A DNA stretch of 8,736 nucleotides, taken from the NCBI GenBank assembly GCA_028279085.1, contig JANQSX010000224.1, positions 1 through 8,736 on the forward strand, written 5' to 3'. Position 1 is the stretch's first letter; the number at the start of each line of letters is the position of its first letter. A program made the translations under genes and the position numbers. The notes beneath the pieces were generated by a model, which saw only the letters and a list, made by a program, of their open reading frames with translations, was not told the origin of the DNA and did not search any database. Origin of the DNA: Bdellovibrionales bacterium. Lineage in GTDB: Bacteria > Bdellovibrionota > Bdellovibrionia > Bdellovibrionales > UBA1609. Shown piece after piece: positions 1 through 6,106 of the stretch.

Positions 1-410
1 GCCTTTCCGGCTTCTACAGTTAAAGTAGCATTTAACAACAACACTCCCTGTTTAGCCCAAGAAGTTAAACAACCATGCTTGGGTCTTGGAATATTTATAT
101 CAGATTGTAATTCCTTAAAGATATTTTTTAGAGAAGGGGGAATAGAAACAGAGGATCGAACAGAAAAACAAAGGCCATGCGCCTGACGAGGACCATGATA
201 AGGGTCCTGACCTAAAATAACTACTTTTACTTGTTCAAAAGCTACCGCGTTAAAAGCCAAAAAATATTCTTCAGGGCGAGGATAAATATTTTTTTTTGAT
301 TTAATCTCTTGTACCAAAAAGGCTCTTAATTCCTGCATATAATTCTGATGAAACTCAGGAAGTAAATGACTTTTCCAGCTTTCAGATAAACGAATTGAAT
401 CTTCTTTCAT
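1..410 (-). CDS. ung: Uracil-DNA glycosylase, family 1 (3' end outside window)
   Basis: Excises uracil from DNA as the first step of base-excision repair, in the cytoplasm. Translating the minus strand from the ATG at 410 gives 136 complete codons of an open frame that leaves the window at its left edge. Residues 67-84 read GQDPYHGPRQAHGLCFSV, the family-1 UDG signature: the Asp of GQDPYHG is the catalytic water-activating residue and the downstream Phe stacks on uracil. Further on, PPSLKNIFKEL, then W-A-K-QGVLLLNATLTVEAG, also match the family and its order. About 90 residues, including the C-terminal HPSPLS-type His loop, lie outside, so intactness cannot be judged. The start is followed by a typical UDG N-terminus (SWKSHL, then Y-M-Q-E-L); the ribosome-binding site is weak (GAGAG about 18 bases upstream). 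It is transcribed divergently from the gene at 565. Confidence 0.96.
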   Translation of the reverse strand, partial: MKEDSIRLSESWKSHLLPEFHQNYMQELRAFLVQEIKSKKNIYPRPEEYFLAFNAVAFEQVKVVILGQDPYHGPRQAHGLCFSVRSSVSIPPSLKNIFKELQSDINIPRPKHGCLTSWAKQGVLLLNATLTVEAGK

Positions 411-489
411 TTAGTATGATCCATCACTCTCTGTTATTAAAAACCCAAAATAAGAATATCCTAATGACAGTATAATAAAAGTACAAAGA

Positions 490-518
490 TATATAATTTT
501 TACACATCCAGTTATCAA
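490..518 (-). promoter_or_regulatory. Candidate sigma70 promoter for ung
   Basis: On the minus strand TTGATA (518-513) is followed, after exactly 17 bases, by TATATA (495-490). Both boxes are close to the consensus and the spacing is ideal. Transcription would begin near 483, leaving a leader of about 70 bases before the ung ATG. The region is very AT-rich, so chance matches are common, and this is a sequence-only prediction. Confidence 0.4.
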
Positions 519-530
519 AATTGGAAAATA

Positions 531-559
531 TTGTCACTTCATTTATAACTTTATATTTA
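531..559 (+). promoter_or_regulatory. Candidate promoter very close to the 565 start codon
   Basis: TTGTCA (531-536), 17 bases, then TATTTA (554-559). The -10 box ends five bases before the ATG at 565, so the transcript would be leaderless or nearly so. That would fit the absence of a Shine-Dalgarno sequence. A perfect TATAAT lies further upstream at 471-476 but has no matching -35 box. Low confidence because the spacer is almost pure A+T. Confidence 0.25.
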
Positions 560-564
560 AAAAG

Positions 565-951
565 ATGAGAAAACTTGACAAAACAGCAATAAAAAACCAC
601 CTTATGAGTATGAGAGAAAAAAAAGTATTATTGGAACCTTCCGGAGAAGAAAAAGCTTTTGTTTATCAACAAGCTCTGGAGTTAAGTCCATTACTCAATC
701 AAAATGAACCCATCGCTGTTATTTTAGAAAAAAATAACAATAAAAATAGCTCAACATATTCTGTCACTTTTATTTTAATACCTGAAACTCTCAACATAAA
801 AGTGCAGTCTGAAGGGGATAATTTATTTGACGTTTGTATTAGCGCAAAAAATAAAGCAAAAAAAACTATCCAACTTTTAGCCAATCAAGCAGATTCCCCT
901 ACAAGAAAAATTCAAATGGCCCATTTTAAAATGTTTCCTTATTTACAATAA
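565..951 (+). CDS. Small basic protein, possibly HPF/RaiA-like
   Basis: A 128-residue cytoplasmic protein with no signal peptide or membrane segment. I do not recognise it with certainty. Residues 50-105 resemble the second half of the ribosome hibernation/modulation fold (HPF, RaiA/YfiA, S30AE): strand A-V-I-L-E-K, strand Y-S-V-T-F-I-L-I-P, strand L-N-I-K-V-Q-S, then E-G-D-N-L-F-D-V followed by a Lys-rich helix ending K-K-T-I-Q-L-L. This parallels the 'A-x-A-E-G-x-D-M-Y-A-A-I-D' pattern of HPF. The N-terminal 45 residues are unlike HPF (Lys-rich, then EPSGEEKAFVYQQALEL). If correct, it would bind the 30S subunit in resting cells; otherwise it is a conserved hypothetical. No Shine-Dalgarno sequence precedes the ATG; in-frame ATGs at codons 14 and 16 are alternatives but also lack one. 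Confidence 0.7.
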   Translation: MRKLDKTAIKNHLMSMREKKVLLEPSGEEKAFVYQQALELSPLLNQNEPIAVILEKNNNKNSSTYSVTFILIPETLNIKVQSEGDNLFDVCISAKNKAKKTIQLLANQADSPTRKIQMAHFKMFPYLQ

Positions 952-1027
952 ACAATCTACGGGCCTTTAAGATAAGACTTCCAATTAGCTTTTTTTCAAA
1001 TAAAAACTCTCAGTCCGTATTGAATAA

Positions 1028-1363
1028 TCAGTATAAAGTTCTAGTAATAGGTGCTGGTCCTTCCTCTGGTGTTTCAGAGCCTCCAAACTCATCTCCTATA
1101 GGTTCACTGCCGTCACTGCTGCCGTCATCACCATCATCACTGCCATCGCTACTTCCATCATCACCACCATCGCTGCTGCCGTCATCACCATCATCACCAC
1201 CATCGCTGCCATCGCTGCTTCCATCATTTTGTGAATCAAAACCTGTTATCCTTATAGATTCCTCAACAAAATTTCCTTTTTCTGTCAAAGGAGCGCAATT
1301 ATAAAACAATAAAACTAATAGAGAGATTAAAACAGTAAAAATAAAAAATTTTATCTTGTGCAT
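1028..1363 (-). CDS. Putative lipoprotein with Asp/Ser/Gly-rich repeat
   Basis: A 111-residue protein of unknown function. Residues 1-22 are a signal peptide (Lys-rich start, then a Phe/Ile/Leu/Val core). Cys23 lies in LLFYNC, a poor match to the classical lipobox (Asn instead of Gly/Ala/Ser before the Cys), so lipidation is likely but not certain. Residues 47-86 are almost entirely Asp, Ser and Gly in DGSSDGSDDGDDG-type units. The tail (EPIGDEFGGSETPEEGPAP) is acidic and Pro-rich. No globular domain is visible, and the mature part is very acidic and probably disordered; it may be a surface tether or cation-binding segment, but this is inference. The ATG at 1363 is chosen because GAGGA lies five bases upstream; the longer ORF starting at 1375 has no ribosome-binding site. 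The opposite frame (Pro/Ser/Leu-rich) is a shadow. Confidence 0.75.
   Translation of the reverse strand: MHKIKFFIFTVLISLLVLLFYNCAPLTEKGNFVEESIRITGFDSQNDGSSDGSDGGDDGDDGSSDGGDDGSSDGSDDGDDGSSDGSEPIGDEFGGSETPEEGPAPITRTLY
1106..1225 (-). repeat. In-frame trinucleotide-type tandem repeat encoding D/S/G
   Basis: A tract of about 120 bases built from GAT/GAC, GGT/GGC and AGC/AGT codons, read on the minus strand, within the lipoprotein gene. Larger units are visible: the 25-base string at 1116-1140 recurs identically at 1173-1197 (offset 57 bases, 19 codons), and a 20-base unit at 1143-1162 recurs with two changes at 1209-1228 (offset 66 bases, 22 codons). Offsets divisible by three mean that expansion or contraction keeps the reading frame. 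The tract is visibly richer in G+C than the surrounding DNA. Confidence 0.9.
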
Positions 1364-1368
1364 TTTGA

Positions 1369-1373
1369 TCCTC
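1369..1373 (-). promoter_or_regulatory. Ribosome-binding site fixing the lipoprotein start
   Basis: GAGGA on the minus strand, five bases before the ATG at 1363. It overlaps the upstream in-frame ATG at 1375, which makes that longer start unlikely. Confidence 0.6.
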
Positions 1374-1403
1374 ATGACTATAAAAAATCCTCAAATATTT
1401 ATC

Positions 1404-1430
1404 GGATTAATCTCACTAAAAAATTAATCC
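1404..1430. repeat. Perfect 8-bp inverted repeat upstream of the lipoprotein gene
   Basis: GGATTAAT (1404-1411) and its exact reverse complement ATTAATCC (1423-1430) flank an 11-base spacer. The repeat begins about 40 bases upstream of the lipoprotein start codon, a position suited to an operator or to a leader hairpin. There is no run of T on either side, so it does not look like a terminator. Function unknown. Confidence 0.45.
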
Positions 1431-1708
1431 CTGAGTTATAAAACTAAGTCTTTGCTTATGTATTTTTAAACGCTCTTTTAAGCCTCTTTTAGAGAGATAT
1501 AATAAATACTTAAAATTACTATATTTATTTAAAAAGTTAGGATAAAATATTATATCTTATGCTTATACAAAAAACAAAGTGCTTATATGGATACTTTTTT
1601 TCTAAAAGGCTACTGGTCCTCTCGCTATGAATTTTATATTAATTATTGTATAAAACATCTATAACCCTAAAAAATTCTCGGAAATGAATTGATACTTATT
1701 AATTATAG

Positions 1709-1736
1709 TTGCTTATTTCTTACTGGTGGCTAAAGT
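1709..1736 (+). promoter_or_regulatory. Candidate promoter of the dapF-reductase operon
   Basis: TTGCTT (1709-1714), 16 bases, TAAAGT (1731-1736), each box with two mismatches to the sigma70 consensus. Transcription would begin near 1743, giving a leader of about 34 bases that contains the Shine-Dalgarno AAGGTGG. This is the best-placed pair in the 100 bases upstream of dapF, but it is not a strong match. Confidence 0.3.
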
Positions 1737-1776
1737 ATTTTTAGGAATGTGTAAGCTCAGTAAAGGTGGTTGAAAA

Positions 1777-2619
1777 ATGCAAAAAATAACTCATAAAATA
1801 AAATGGACGAAGATGAGCGGTGCTGGAAACTGTTTTTGGATTACTCATTTTCCCACTACGCCTCCACAAAGCAACAATTGGATAAAGACAGCCCAGGTTC
1901 TTTGTAGAAACAATGCAGATGGCTTGGTTGTGTTACTTCCCTCAAAAGTTTGCGACTTTAAATGGTTGTTTTACAATGCGGATGGTTCTTCAGCGGAAAT
2001 GTGCGGTAATGCCGCTTGCTGTGTAACAGATTATGTGTTTAAAAAACATTTGTTATCTTCCAAGAAAAATTCTCTTACATTGGAAACTTTTAATCAAAAA
2101 ATCACCGGAACATTTAAAGACGGATCAGCGTGCATCTTCCTTAAAGAAAGCACAGATATAAGAGGCCCTTTCGAAATGGATCAGTACGATCAAGAACCCC
2201 TATCCTATATGTTTATAAACAGCTCTGTTCCTCATGCTGTTATCCGATTAACCGAATGGCCAAACAACTTTAAAGTATGGGAAAAACAAAAAGTGGTGGG
2301 ACAAAGTTTAAGAAAAAACACTACTCATCACAAAGACGGAATGAATGTATCTTTTTATTATCCTAAGAAAAACACGTTATCAAAAATTCAGCTATTGGCT
2401 CGATCTTTTGAAAGAGGGGTGGAGGACTTTACACCCGCTTGTGGAACGGGAGCTTTGGCAGTGGCTCAAGTATATCGTCAATATGCTTCTCATGCAAAAT
2501 CCATCTTTATTGAAATGCCAGGAGGAATTTTAGAAGTGGGATTCCATTCTGATAACACTCTTTCTCTTATATCCCCGGTGGAATGGATTACAGAAACAGA
2601 GGAAAAGGAAATACAATAA
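1777..2619 (+). CDS. dapF: Diaminopimelate epimerase
   Basis: Interconverts LL- and meso-diaminopimelate, the penultimate step of lysine synthesis and the source of the peptidoglycan cross-linking residue; cytoplasmic. At 280 residues it is full length for the family (about 275). The two catalytic cysteines are in place: Cys76 in NADGSSAEMCGNAACC and Cys222 in FTPACGTGA. Other family motifs are KMSGAGNCF (12-20, usually KMHGxGNDF), V-P-H-A-V (151-155), G-M-N-V-S-F (188-193) and ERGVED (212-217). Departures from the textbook pattern are Ala-Gly-Asn-Cys at the first motif, CGNAACC in place of CGNGARC, and one extra residue between ERG and ACGTG. These look like lineage variation, not decay. Start ATG follows AAGGTGG by seven bases. 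The stop TAA shares its last A with the next gene's ATG (TAATG), implying one operon and translational coupling. Confidence 0.95.
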   Translation: MQKITHKIKWTKMSGAGNCFWITHFPTTPPQSNNWIKTAQVLCRNNADGLVVLLPSKVCDFKWLFYNADGSSAEMCGNAACCVTDYVFKKHLLSSKKNSLTLETFNQKITGTFKDGSACIFLKESTDIRGPFEMDQYDQEPLSYMFINSSVPHAVIRLTEWPNNFKVWEKQKVVGQSLRKNTTHHKDGMNVSFYYPKKNTLSKIQLLARSFERGVEDFTPACGTGALAVAQVYRQYASHAKSIFIEMPGGILEVGFHSDNTLSLISPVEWITETEEKEIQ

Positions 2620-3815
2620 TGGCTATACCGGTTTATTCATTAAAGATAAAAAAAAAGTTACAAGAAACAAATGACAGTGTTTCTTTTGTATTTGAAGCAC
2701 CTGAAGAACACAAAAATTTATTTACTTACACCCCGGCTCAATTTCTTACTTTTGACTTTCAAATTAAAAATAAGAAATTTTTAAGAAGTTATTCTATCTC
2801 TTCTTGCCCCCTCTTAAATGAAGAACTAAAAACTACAGTTAAAAGAGTGAAAGACGGTGTGGTTTCCAACTATATGATAGATCATCTAAAAGAAGGAGAT
2901 TCTTTATTATCCAGGAAACCGGCCGGACGATTTTTCAAACCTCCAAAGGATCTTAAGCCCAAACACTATTTTCTTTTTGCAGGAGGCAGTGGTATTACTC
3001 CTTTATTTTCTATCATTAAAACGGTGCTTTTAAGCGATTCTGAAAATAAAGTAAGCCTCTTTTATGCTAATAGAGACGTTGATTCTATTATTTATCATAA
3101 AGAACTCCATGACTGGCTTAACCGTCATAAAAAACAATTTAATATTGTACATATTTTAAGTCGAGAAAGTACAGAATGGTGCGATGTTTTTGGAAGATTA
3201 AAAAAAAAGCATTTACAAAAATACTTCTCGAACATTGTAATATCCAATCCTAATAATTTATATTACCTATGTGGTCCTTTGGGTTTTATGAAAACTGTTC
3301 AGGATTTTTTAGATAAAAACAAAGCACAAAAAACACAAATCCGGAAAGAAAATTTTTTTTCTTCTTTACAAAAAACACAAATAGAAAAAAAATCAGAAAA
3401 TCAAAAAACCTCCTCCAACGAATCTTCAATGATACAAAAAGAAAACATAATGCCCTCTACGGTTCAAGATACTAACTCTGTTTCGCAACCAGAATTACAA
3501 CTTCAGGGGAAAGAAGGTAAAAGTGAAAAGGCTCCACCAAAAATAATAAAAGCTTTTATCAATGAAGAAGAAATTATTATTCCGGCGGAAGCGGATATTC
3601 CTATATTAGAGCAGCTTCTCTCTGCAGGACATTCTCCGCCTTTTTCCTGTCTTTCCGGTTCATGTATGTCCTGTCTGGCCGTTCTAAAAAAAGGTCGAAT
3701 CCGACAAGAAGAAAGAGGTATCTTGGAAGATGAGAATTTAAAAAATTATGAGATTCTTACCTGTCAGGCCAAGCCAGAATCTTACCTAGTAGAAATAGAT
3801 TATGATAATTTATAA
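2619..3815 (+). CDS. FAD-dependent NAD(P)H reductase fused to [2Fe-2S] ferredoxin
   Basis: A 398-residue soluble electron-transfer protein. It passes electrons from NAD(P)H through FAD to a plant-type [2Fe-2S] centre and on to an unknown acceptor. FAD domain: RSYSISS (56-62). NAD(P) domain: FAGGSGITP (120-128) and YLCGPLGFM (216-224). Ferredoxin domain: CLSGSCMSC (Cys344, 349, 352) with the fourth ligand Cys382 in LTCQA. This order matches PaaE/PaaK-type reductases (phenylacetyl-CoA epoxidase) and related oxygenase or Hcr reductases. No oxygenase subunit is in view, so the partner stays open. Unusual: residues about 250-306 form a long low-complexity Lys/Gln/Ser/Glu linker where relatives seem to have only a short one; it contains a duplicated QKTQI. 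The ATG at 2619 follows AAGGAA by eight bases and overlaps the dapF stop; an in-frame ATG at 2583 inside dapF has no such site. Confidence 0.9.
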   Translation: MAIPVYSLKIKKKLQETNDSVSFVFEAPEEHKNLFTYTPAQFLTFDFQIKNKKFLRSYSISSCPLLNEELKTTVKRVKDGVVSNYMIDHLKEGDSLLSRKPAGRFFKPPKDLKPKHYFLFAGGSGITPLFSIIKTVLLSDSENKVSLFYANRDVDSIIYHKELHDWLNRHKKQFNIVHILSRESTEWCDVFGRLKKKHLQKYFSNIVISNPNNLYYLCGPLGFMKTVQDFLDKNKAQKTQIRKENFFSSLQKTQIEKKSENQKTSSNESSMIQKENIMPSTVQDTNSVSQPELQLQGKEGKSEKAPPKIIKAFINEEEIIIPAEADIPILEQLLSAGHSPPFSCLSGSCMSCLAVLKKGRIRQEERGILEDENLKNYEILTCQAKPESYLVEIDYDNL

Positions 3816-3828
3816 TTAAAAAAATAAG

Positions 3829-4497
3829 TTATAACAATTTACGACTAATGAATTCTTGAACTTGTAATAAAATAGCATGAGGAATTTCATGTCCTCCTTC
3901 AAAAGAAACAAAATCTCCTTTCCAATTTAAACTTCGTAAAAATTCATGAGCTTTTCCAGCTTCGGAATGGGAAAGTAAAGGATCTACTGTTCCATGGCAT
4001 TGAAAAAAGGAGCCGGAAGTGGAAAATCTCTGTTTTTCATTATATAAAACATCGGCAGGAAATAAAGTCCCGGACATCATAATCAAAGCCAGAGGAGGAG
4101 GATTCATTTTTAAAGCCAGATTCAAAGCTATAACAGCTCCTTGGGAAAAACCACCCAAAATCACTTGATTAGAATCTAAATGTAAAGATTGAATAAATGT
4201 TAGTAATTGCTGGCAGTGCTTGTCTAAATATTCAAGAGAATCATCTGTGTCATATAGACGACCATTCGCACCATTCATTTTCAATGGACACCAAGCCCTT
4301 CCTCCAAAAGCATTATGAGAAACTCCCAATTTCAAAAAACCATTCGGAAAAATCCAACGGCAGGAAACCGGCAATTGAAGAGTATGAAAACCACTTAGAT
4401 CTTGCGCATTCGCTCCATATCCATGAAAAAAAAGCACACAAGGAGAACTTTTAGTTTGATTAAATTCCAAATATTCTATTTCTTTTTCTGTTTTCAA
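3829..4497 (-). CDS. Alpha/beta-hydrolase carboxylesterase (phospholipase/carboxylesterase family)
   Basis: Predicted 222-residue cytoplasmic serine esterase of the Abhydrolase_2 type (EstB/YpfH, acyl-protein thioesterase relatives). Numbered from the chosen start: oxyanion-hole segment FFHGYGANAQDL (23-34), the family's RAWCP (67-71), nucleophile Ser118 in GGFSQGA, acid Asp172 in CHGTVDP, base His203 in EGGHEIP. Length is normal for the family (about 220). The natural substrate cannot be read from sequence; these enzymes hydrolyse short acyl esters or lysophospholipids. The longest frame begins at a TTG at 4518, but AAGGAG sits seven bases upstream of a second TTG at 4497, inside that longer frame, so translation most likely starts at 4497. 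It runs convergently to the reductase with 13 bases between stop codons and divergently from the isocitrate dehydrogenase. Confidence 0.92.
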   Translation of the reverse strand: MKTEKEIEYLEFNQTKSSPCVLFFHGYGANAQDLSGFHTLQLPVSCRWIFPNGFLKLGVSHNAFGGRAWCPLKMNGANGRLYDTDDSLEYLDKHCQQLLTFIQSLHLDSNQVILGGFSQGAVIALNLALKMNPPPLALIMMSGTLFPADVLYNEKQRFSTSGSFFQCHGTVDPLLSHSEAGKAHEFLRSLNWKGDFVSFEGGHEIPHAILLQVQEFISRKLL

Positions 4498-4504
4498 TTG
4501 TAAG

Positions 4505-4510
4505 CTCCTT
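4505..4510 (-). promoter_or_regulatory. Ribosome-binding site fixing a TTG start
   Basis: AAGGAG on the minus strand, seven bases before TTG at 4497. It is the strongest Shine-Dalgarno near this gene, and no comparable site precedes the TTG at 4518. It supports a 222-residue esterase with a rare initiation codon. Confidence 0.65.
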
Positions 4511-4537
4511 TTTTTCAATTATTATTTATAGATTTTC

Positions 4538-4566
4538 TTTACATTTTCACTTCATAACCCTATTTT
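4538..4566 (+). promoter_or_regulatory. Candidate promoter of isocitrate dehydrogenase
   Basis: TTTACA (4538-4543), exactly 17 bases, TATTTT (4561-4566). The first box has one mismatch and the second two mismatches to the sigma70 consensus. Start of transcription would be near 4573, about 46 bases before the ATG. It lies in the divergent spacer between the esterase and icd. Confidence 0.4.
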
Positions 4567-4618
4567 AATATCTTAATACAACACATTCGTTCCAAATAAT
4601 AAAGAAAGGTTTGTAATT

Positions 4619-6064
4619 ATGTCTCAACCTGTACCTATCACAGTAGCTTATGGAAATGGCATTGGACCAGAAATAATGAAAGCCGTATTGAATATAGTGA
4701 AAGCTTCCGGCGCCAATATTAATATAGAAGTGATTGAAATTGGAGAAACTATTTATAATAAAGGTATTGTTACCGGCATTGAGGAGAAGTCCTGGAATTC
4801 TCTTTACAAAACCAAAGTTTTTTTAAAAGCTCCCATGACCACTCCACAAGGAAGGGGTTTTAGAAGTTTGAATGTTACTATTCGTCGAAAACTGGGACTT
4901 TACGCTAATATACGTCCTTGTATTTCTTATCACCCTTTTGTTCCCACTAAACATCCAATTATGGATGTTATTATTGTTAGAGAAAATGAAGAAGATCTTT
5001 ATACCGGCATTGAATATCAACAAACTCAGGAAATGGTTCAATGTCTTAAATTAATATCTCAATCCGGATCAGAAAGAATTAGTCGCTTTGCCTTTGAGTA
5101 TGCCACTAAAAATAAACGTAAAAAAGTTACCTGTTTTACAAAAGATAATATTATGAAAAAAACAGATGGACTGTTTAGAAAAGTATTTGAAAAAGTGGGA
5201 GAACAATATCCAGAATTTGAAAAAGAACATTGGATTGTAGATATTGGTGCAGCTAAATTAGCTGATTCACCGGAAAATTTCGACGTACTTGTACTTCCTA
5301 ATCTCTATGGAGATATCTTATCTGATGTAGCCGCTCAAATTAGTGGCTCTGTGGGTATGGCCGGCTCAGCTAATATTGGAGAAGAATATGCCATGTTTGA
5401 AGCTATTCACGGTTCCGCACCTAGAAGAGCTGGACAAAATCTAGCTAATCCTTCAGGGCTTTTACAAGCGGCGGTTTTAATGCTCATTCATATTGGACAA
5501 AGAGAAGAAGCAGAAAAAATACAGAACGCCTGGCTTAAAACTCTTGAAGAAGGCCTACACACTTATGACATTTATCAAGACAAATTAAGCAAAAAAAAGG
5601 TGGGAACACAGGAATTTGCCCAGGCTGTGATTGAGCGACTGAATAAAAAACCACAAAAATTAAAAGCCGTTTCTTATCAACAAAAAGATAACCAAAGTTC
5701 AAAAACCCCCATTAATACAATAAATAAAACAGAACAAAAAACCCTGGTTGGGGTAGATGTTTTTATTGATGCCTCTAATGTCTCTACCACAGAAATAGCA
5801 GAAAATATGCAACAAATAAAAAGTTCTTTACAACTTCAATCCATTTCCTCTAGAGGTGTAAATGTCTGGCCTACTAAATCCGATAATGTTTTACTCTCCG
5901 ATCATTGGTGCTGTCGTTTTATGAATCAAGATAGAGTTTCTCCGATTAAACACAAAGACATTATAGAACTCTTATCTTCAATTTATGAAAACAAAATAGA
6001 TTTTATTAAAATAGAAAATTTATATTTATTTGACGGAAATTCGGGATTTTCAATAGCCAAGTAA
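4619..6064 (+). CDS. icd: Isocitrate dehydrogenase, long Rickettsia/Thermus type
   Basis: Oxidatively decarboxylates isocitrate to 2-oxoglutarate in the TCA cycle. Residues 1-345 are the isocitrate/isopropylmalate dehydrogenase fold: AYGNGIGPEIM (10-20), substrate-binding RSLNVTIRR (82-90), IRP (98-100), RENEEDLYTG (121-130), metal- and substrate-binding NLYGDILSDVAA (228-239), nucleotide loop HGSAPRRAGQNLANP (264-278). The 481-residue length and the extra C-terminal domain (about 375-481, with LVGVDVFID, SISSRGVNVWP and SDHWCCRFMN) are typical of the Rickettsia/Thermus enzymes and absent from the E. coli type of about 416 residues. Arg269-Arg270 after HGSAP would suit binding the NADP 2'-phosphate, so NADP is my guess as cofactor. 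Between the domains is a Gln/Lys/Ser/Asn-rich linker (350-374). The ATG follows AAAGAAAGG by nine bases. The phosphatase gene begins 42 bases downstream in the same direction. Confidence 0.95.
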   Translation: MSQPVPITVAYGNGIGPEIMKAVLNIVKASGANINIEVIEIGETIYNKGIVTGIEEKSWNSLYKTKVFLKAPMTTPQGRGFRSLNVTIRRKLGLYANIRPCISYHPFVPTKHPIMDVIIVRENEEDLYTGIEYQQTQEMVQCLKLISQSGSERISRFAFEYATKNKRKKVTCFTKDNIMKKTDGLFRKVFEKVGEQYPEFEKEHWIVDIGAAKLADSPENFDVLVLPNLYGDILSDVAAQISGSVGMAGSANIGEEYAMFEAIHGSAPRRAGQNLANPSGLLQAAVLMLIHIGQREEAEKIQNAWLKTLEEGLHTYDIYQDKLSKKKVGTQEFAQAVIERLNKKPQKLKAVSYQQKDNQSSKTPINTINKTEQKTLVGVDVFIDASNVSTTEIAENMQQIKSSLQLQSISSRGVNVWPTKSDNVLLSDHWCCRFMNQDRVSPIKHKDIIELLSSIYENKIDFIKIENLYLFDGNSGFSIAK

Positions 6065-6106
6065 ATAAACTGATAAAACAAATATTTTATAATAAGGACT
6101 TAACCT

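Larger units (their letters stand above)
1376..1776. other. Long AT-rich spacer without a convincing gene
   Basis: About 400 bases between the divergent lipoprotein gene and dapF. I see no open frame with coding character, no tRNA and no mobile-element ends. It holds the 8-bp inverted repeat at 1404-1430, four copies of GCTTAT (1454, 1561, 1581, 1711), and near its right end a candidate dapF promoter. A 25-codon ATG frame at 1587-1664 has no ribosome-binding site and is not called. Its length would leave room for regulatory sites or a small RNA, but nothing in it proves either. Confidence 0.6.

Noticed and set aside
1106..1225. CRISPR-like or RTX/thrombospondin calcium-binding repeat
   Set aside because: The units are codon-scale and irregular with no spacers, and the residues do not follow the GGxGxDxxx or DxDxDG spacing.
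1020..1304. Plus-strand Pro/Ser/Leu-rich ORF opposite the lipoprotein
   Set aside because: It is the complement of the Asp/Ser/Gly repeat; its low-complexity PSSLPSLL pattern follows from the other strand, and the minus strand has the signal peptide and ribosome-binding site.
1587..1664. 25-codon plus-strand frame in the spacer before dapF
   Set aside because: No ribosome-binding site, no recognisable features, and short enough to arise by chance.
2345..2533. Second plus-strand ORF inside dapF
   Set aside because: Out-of-frame shadow of dapF; the catalytic motif CGTGA is encoded in the other frame.
4197..4454. Plus-strand ORF opposite the esterase
   Set aside because: Shadow of a gene whose catalytic triad and length are intact on the minus strand.
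4823..5054. ORFs on both strands within isocitrate dehydrogenase
   Set aside because: Both overlap strongly conserved motifs of the dehydrogenase in its own frame; no independent evidence.
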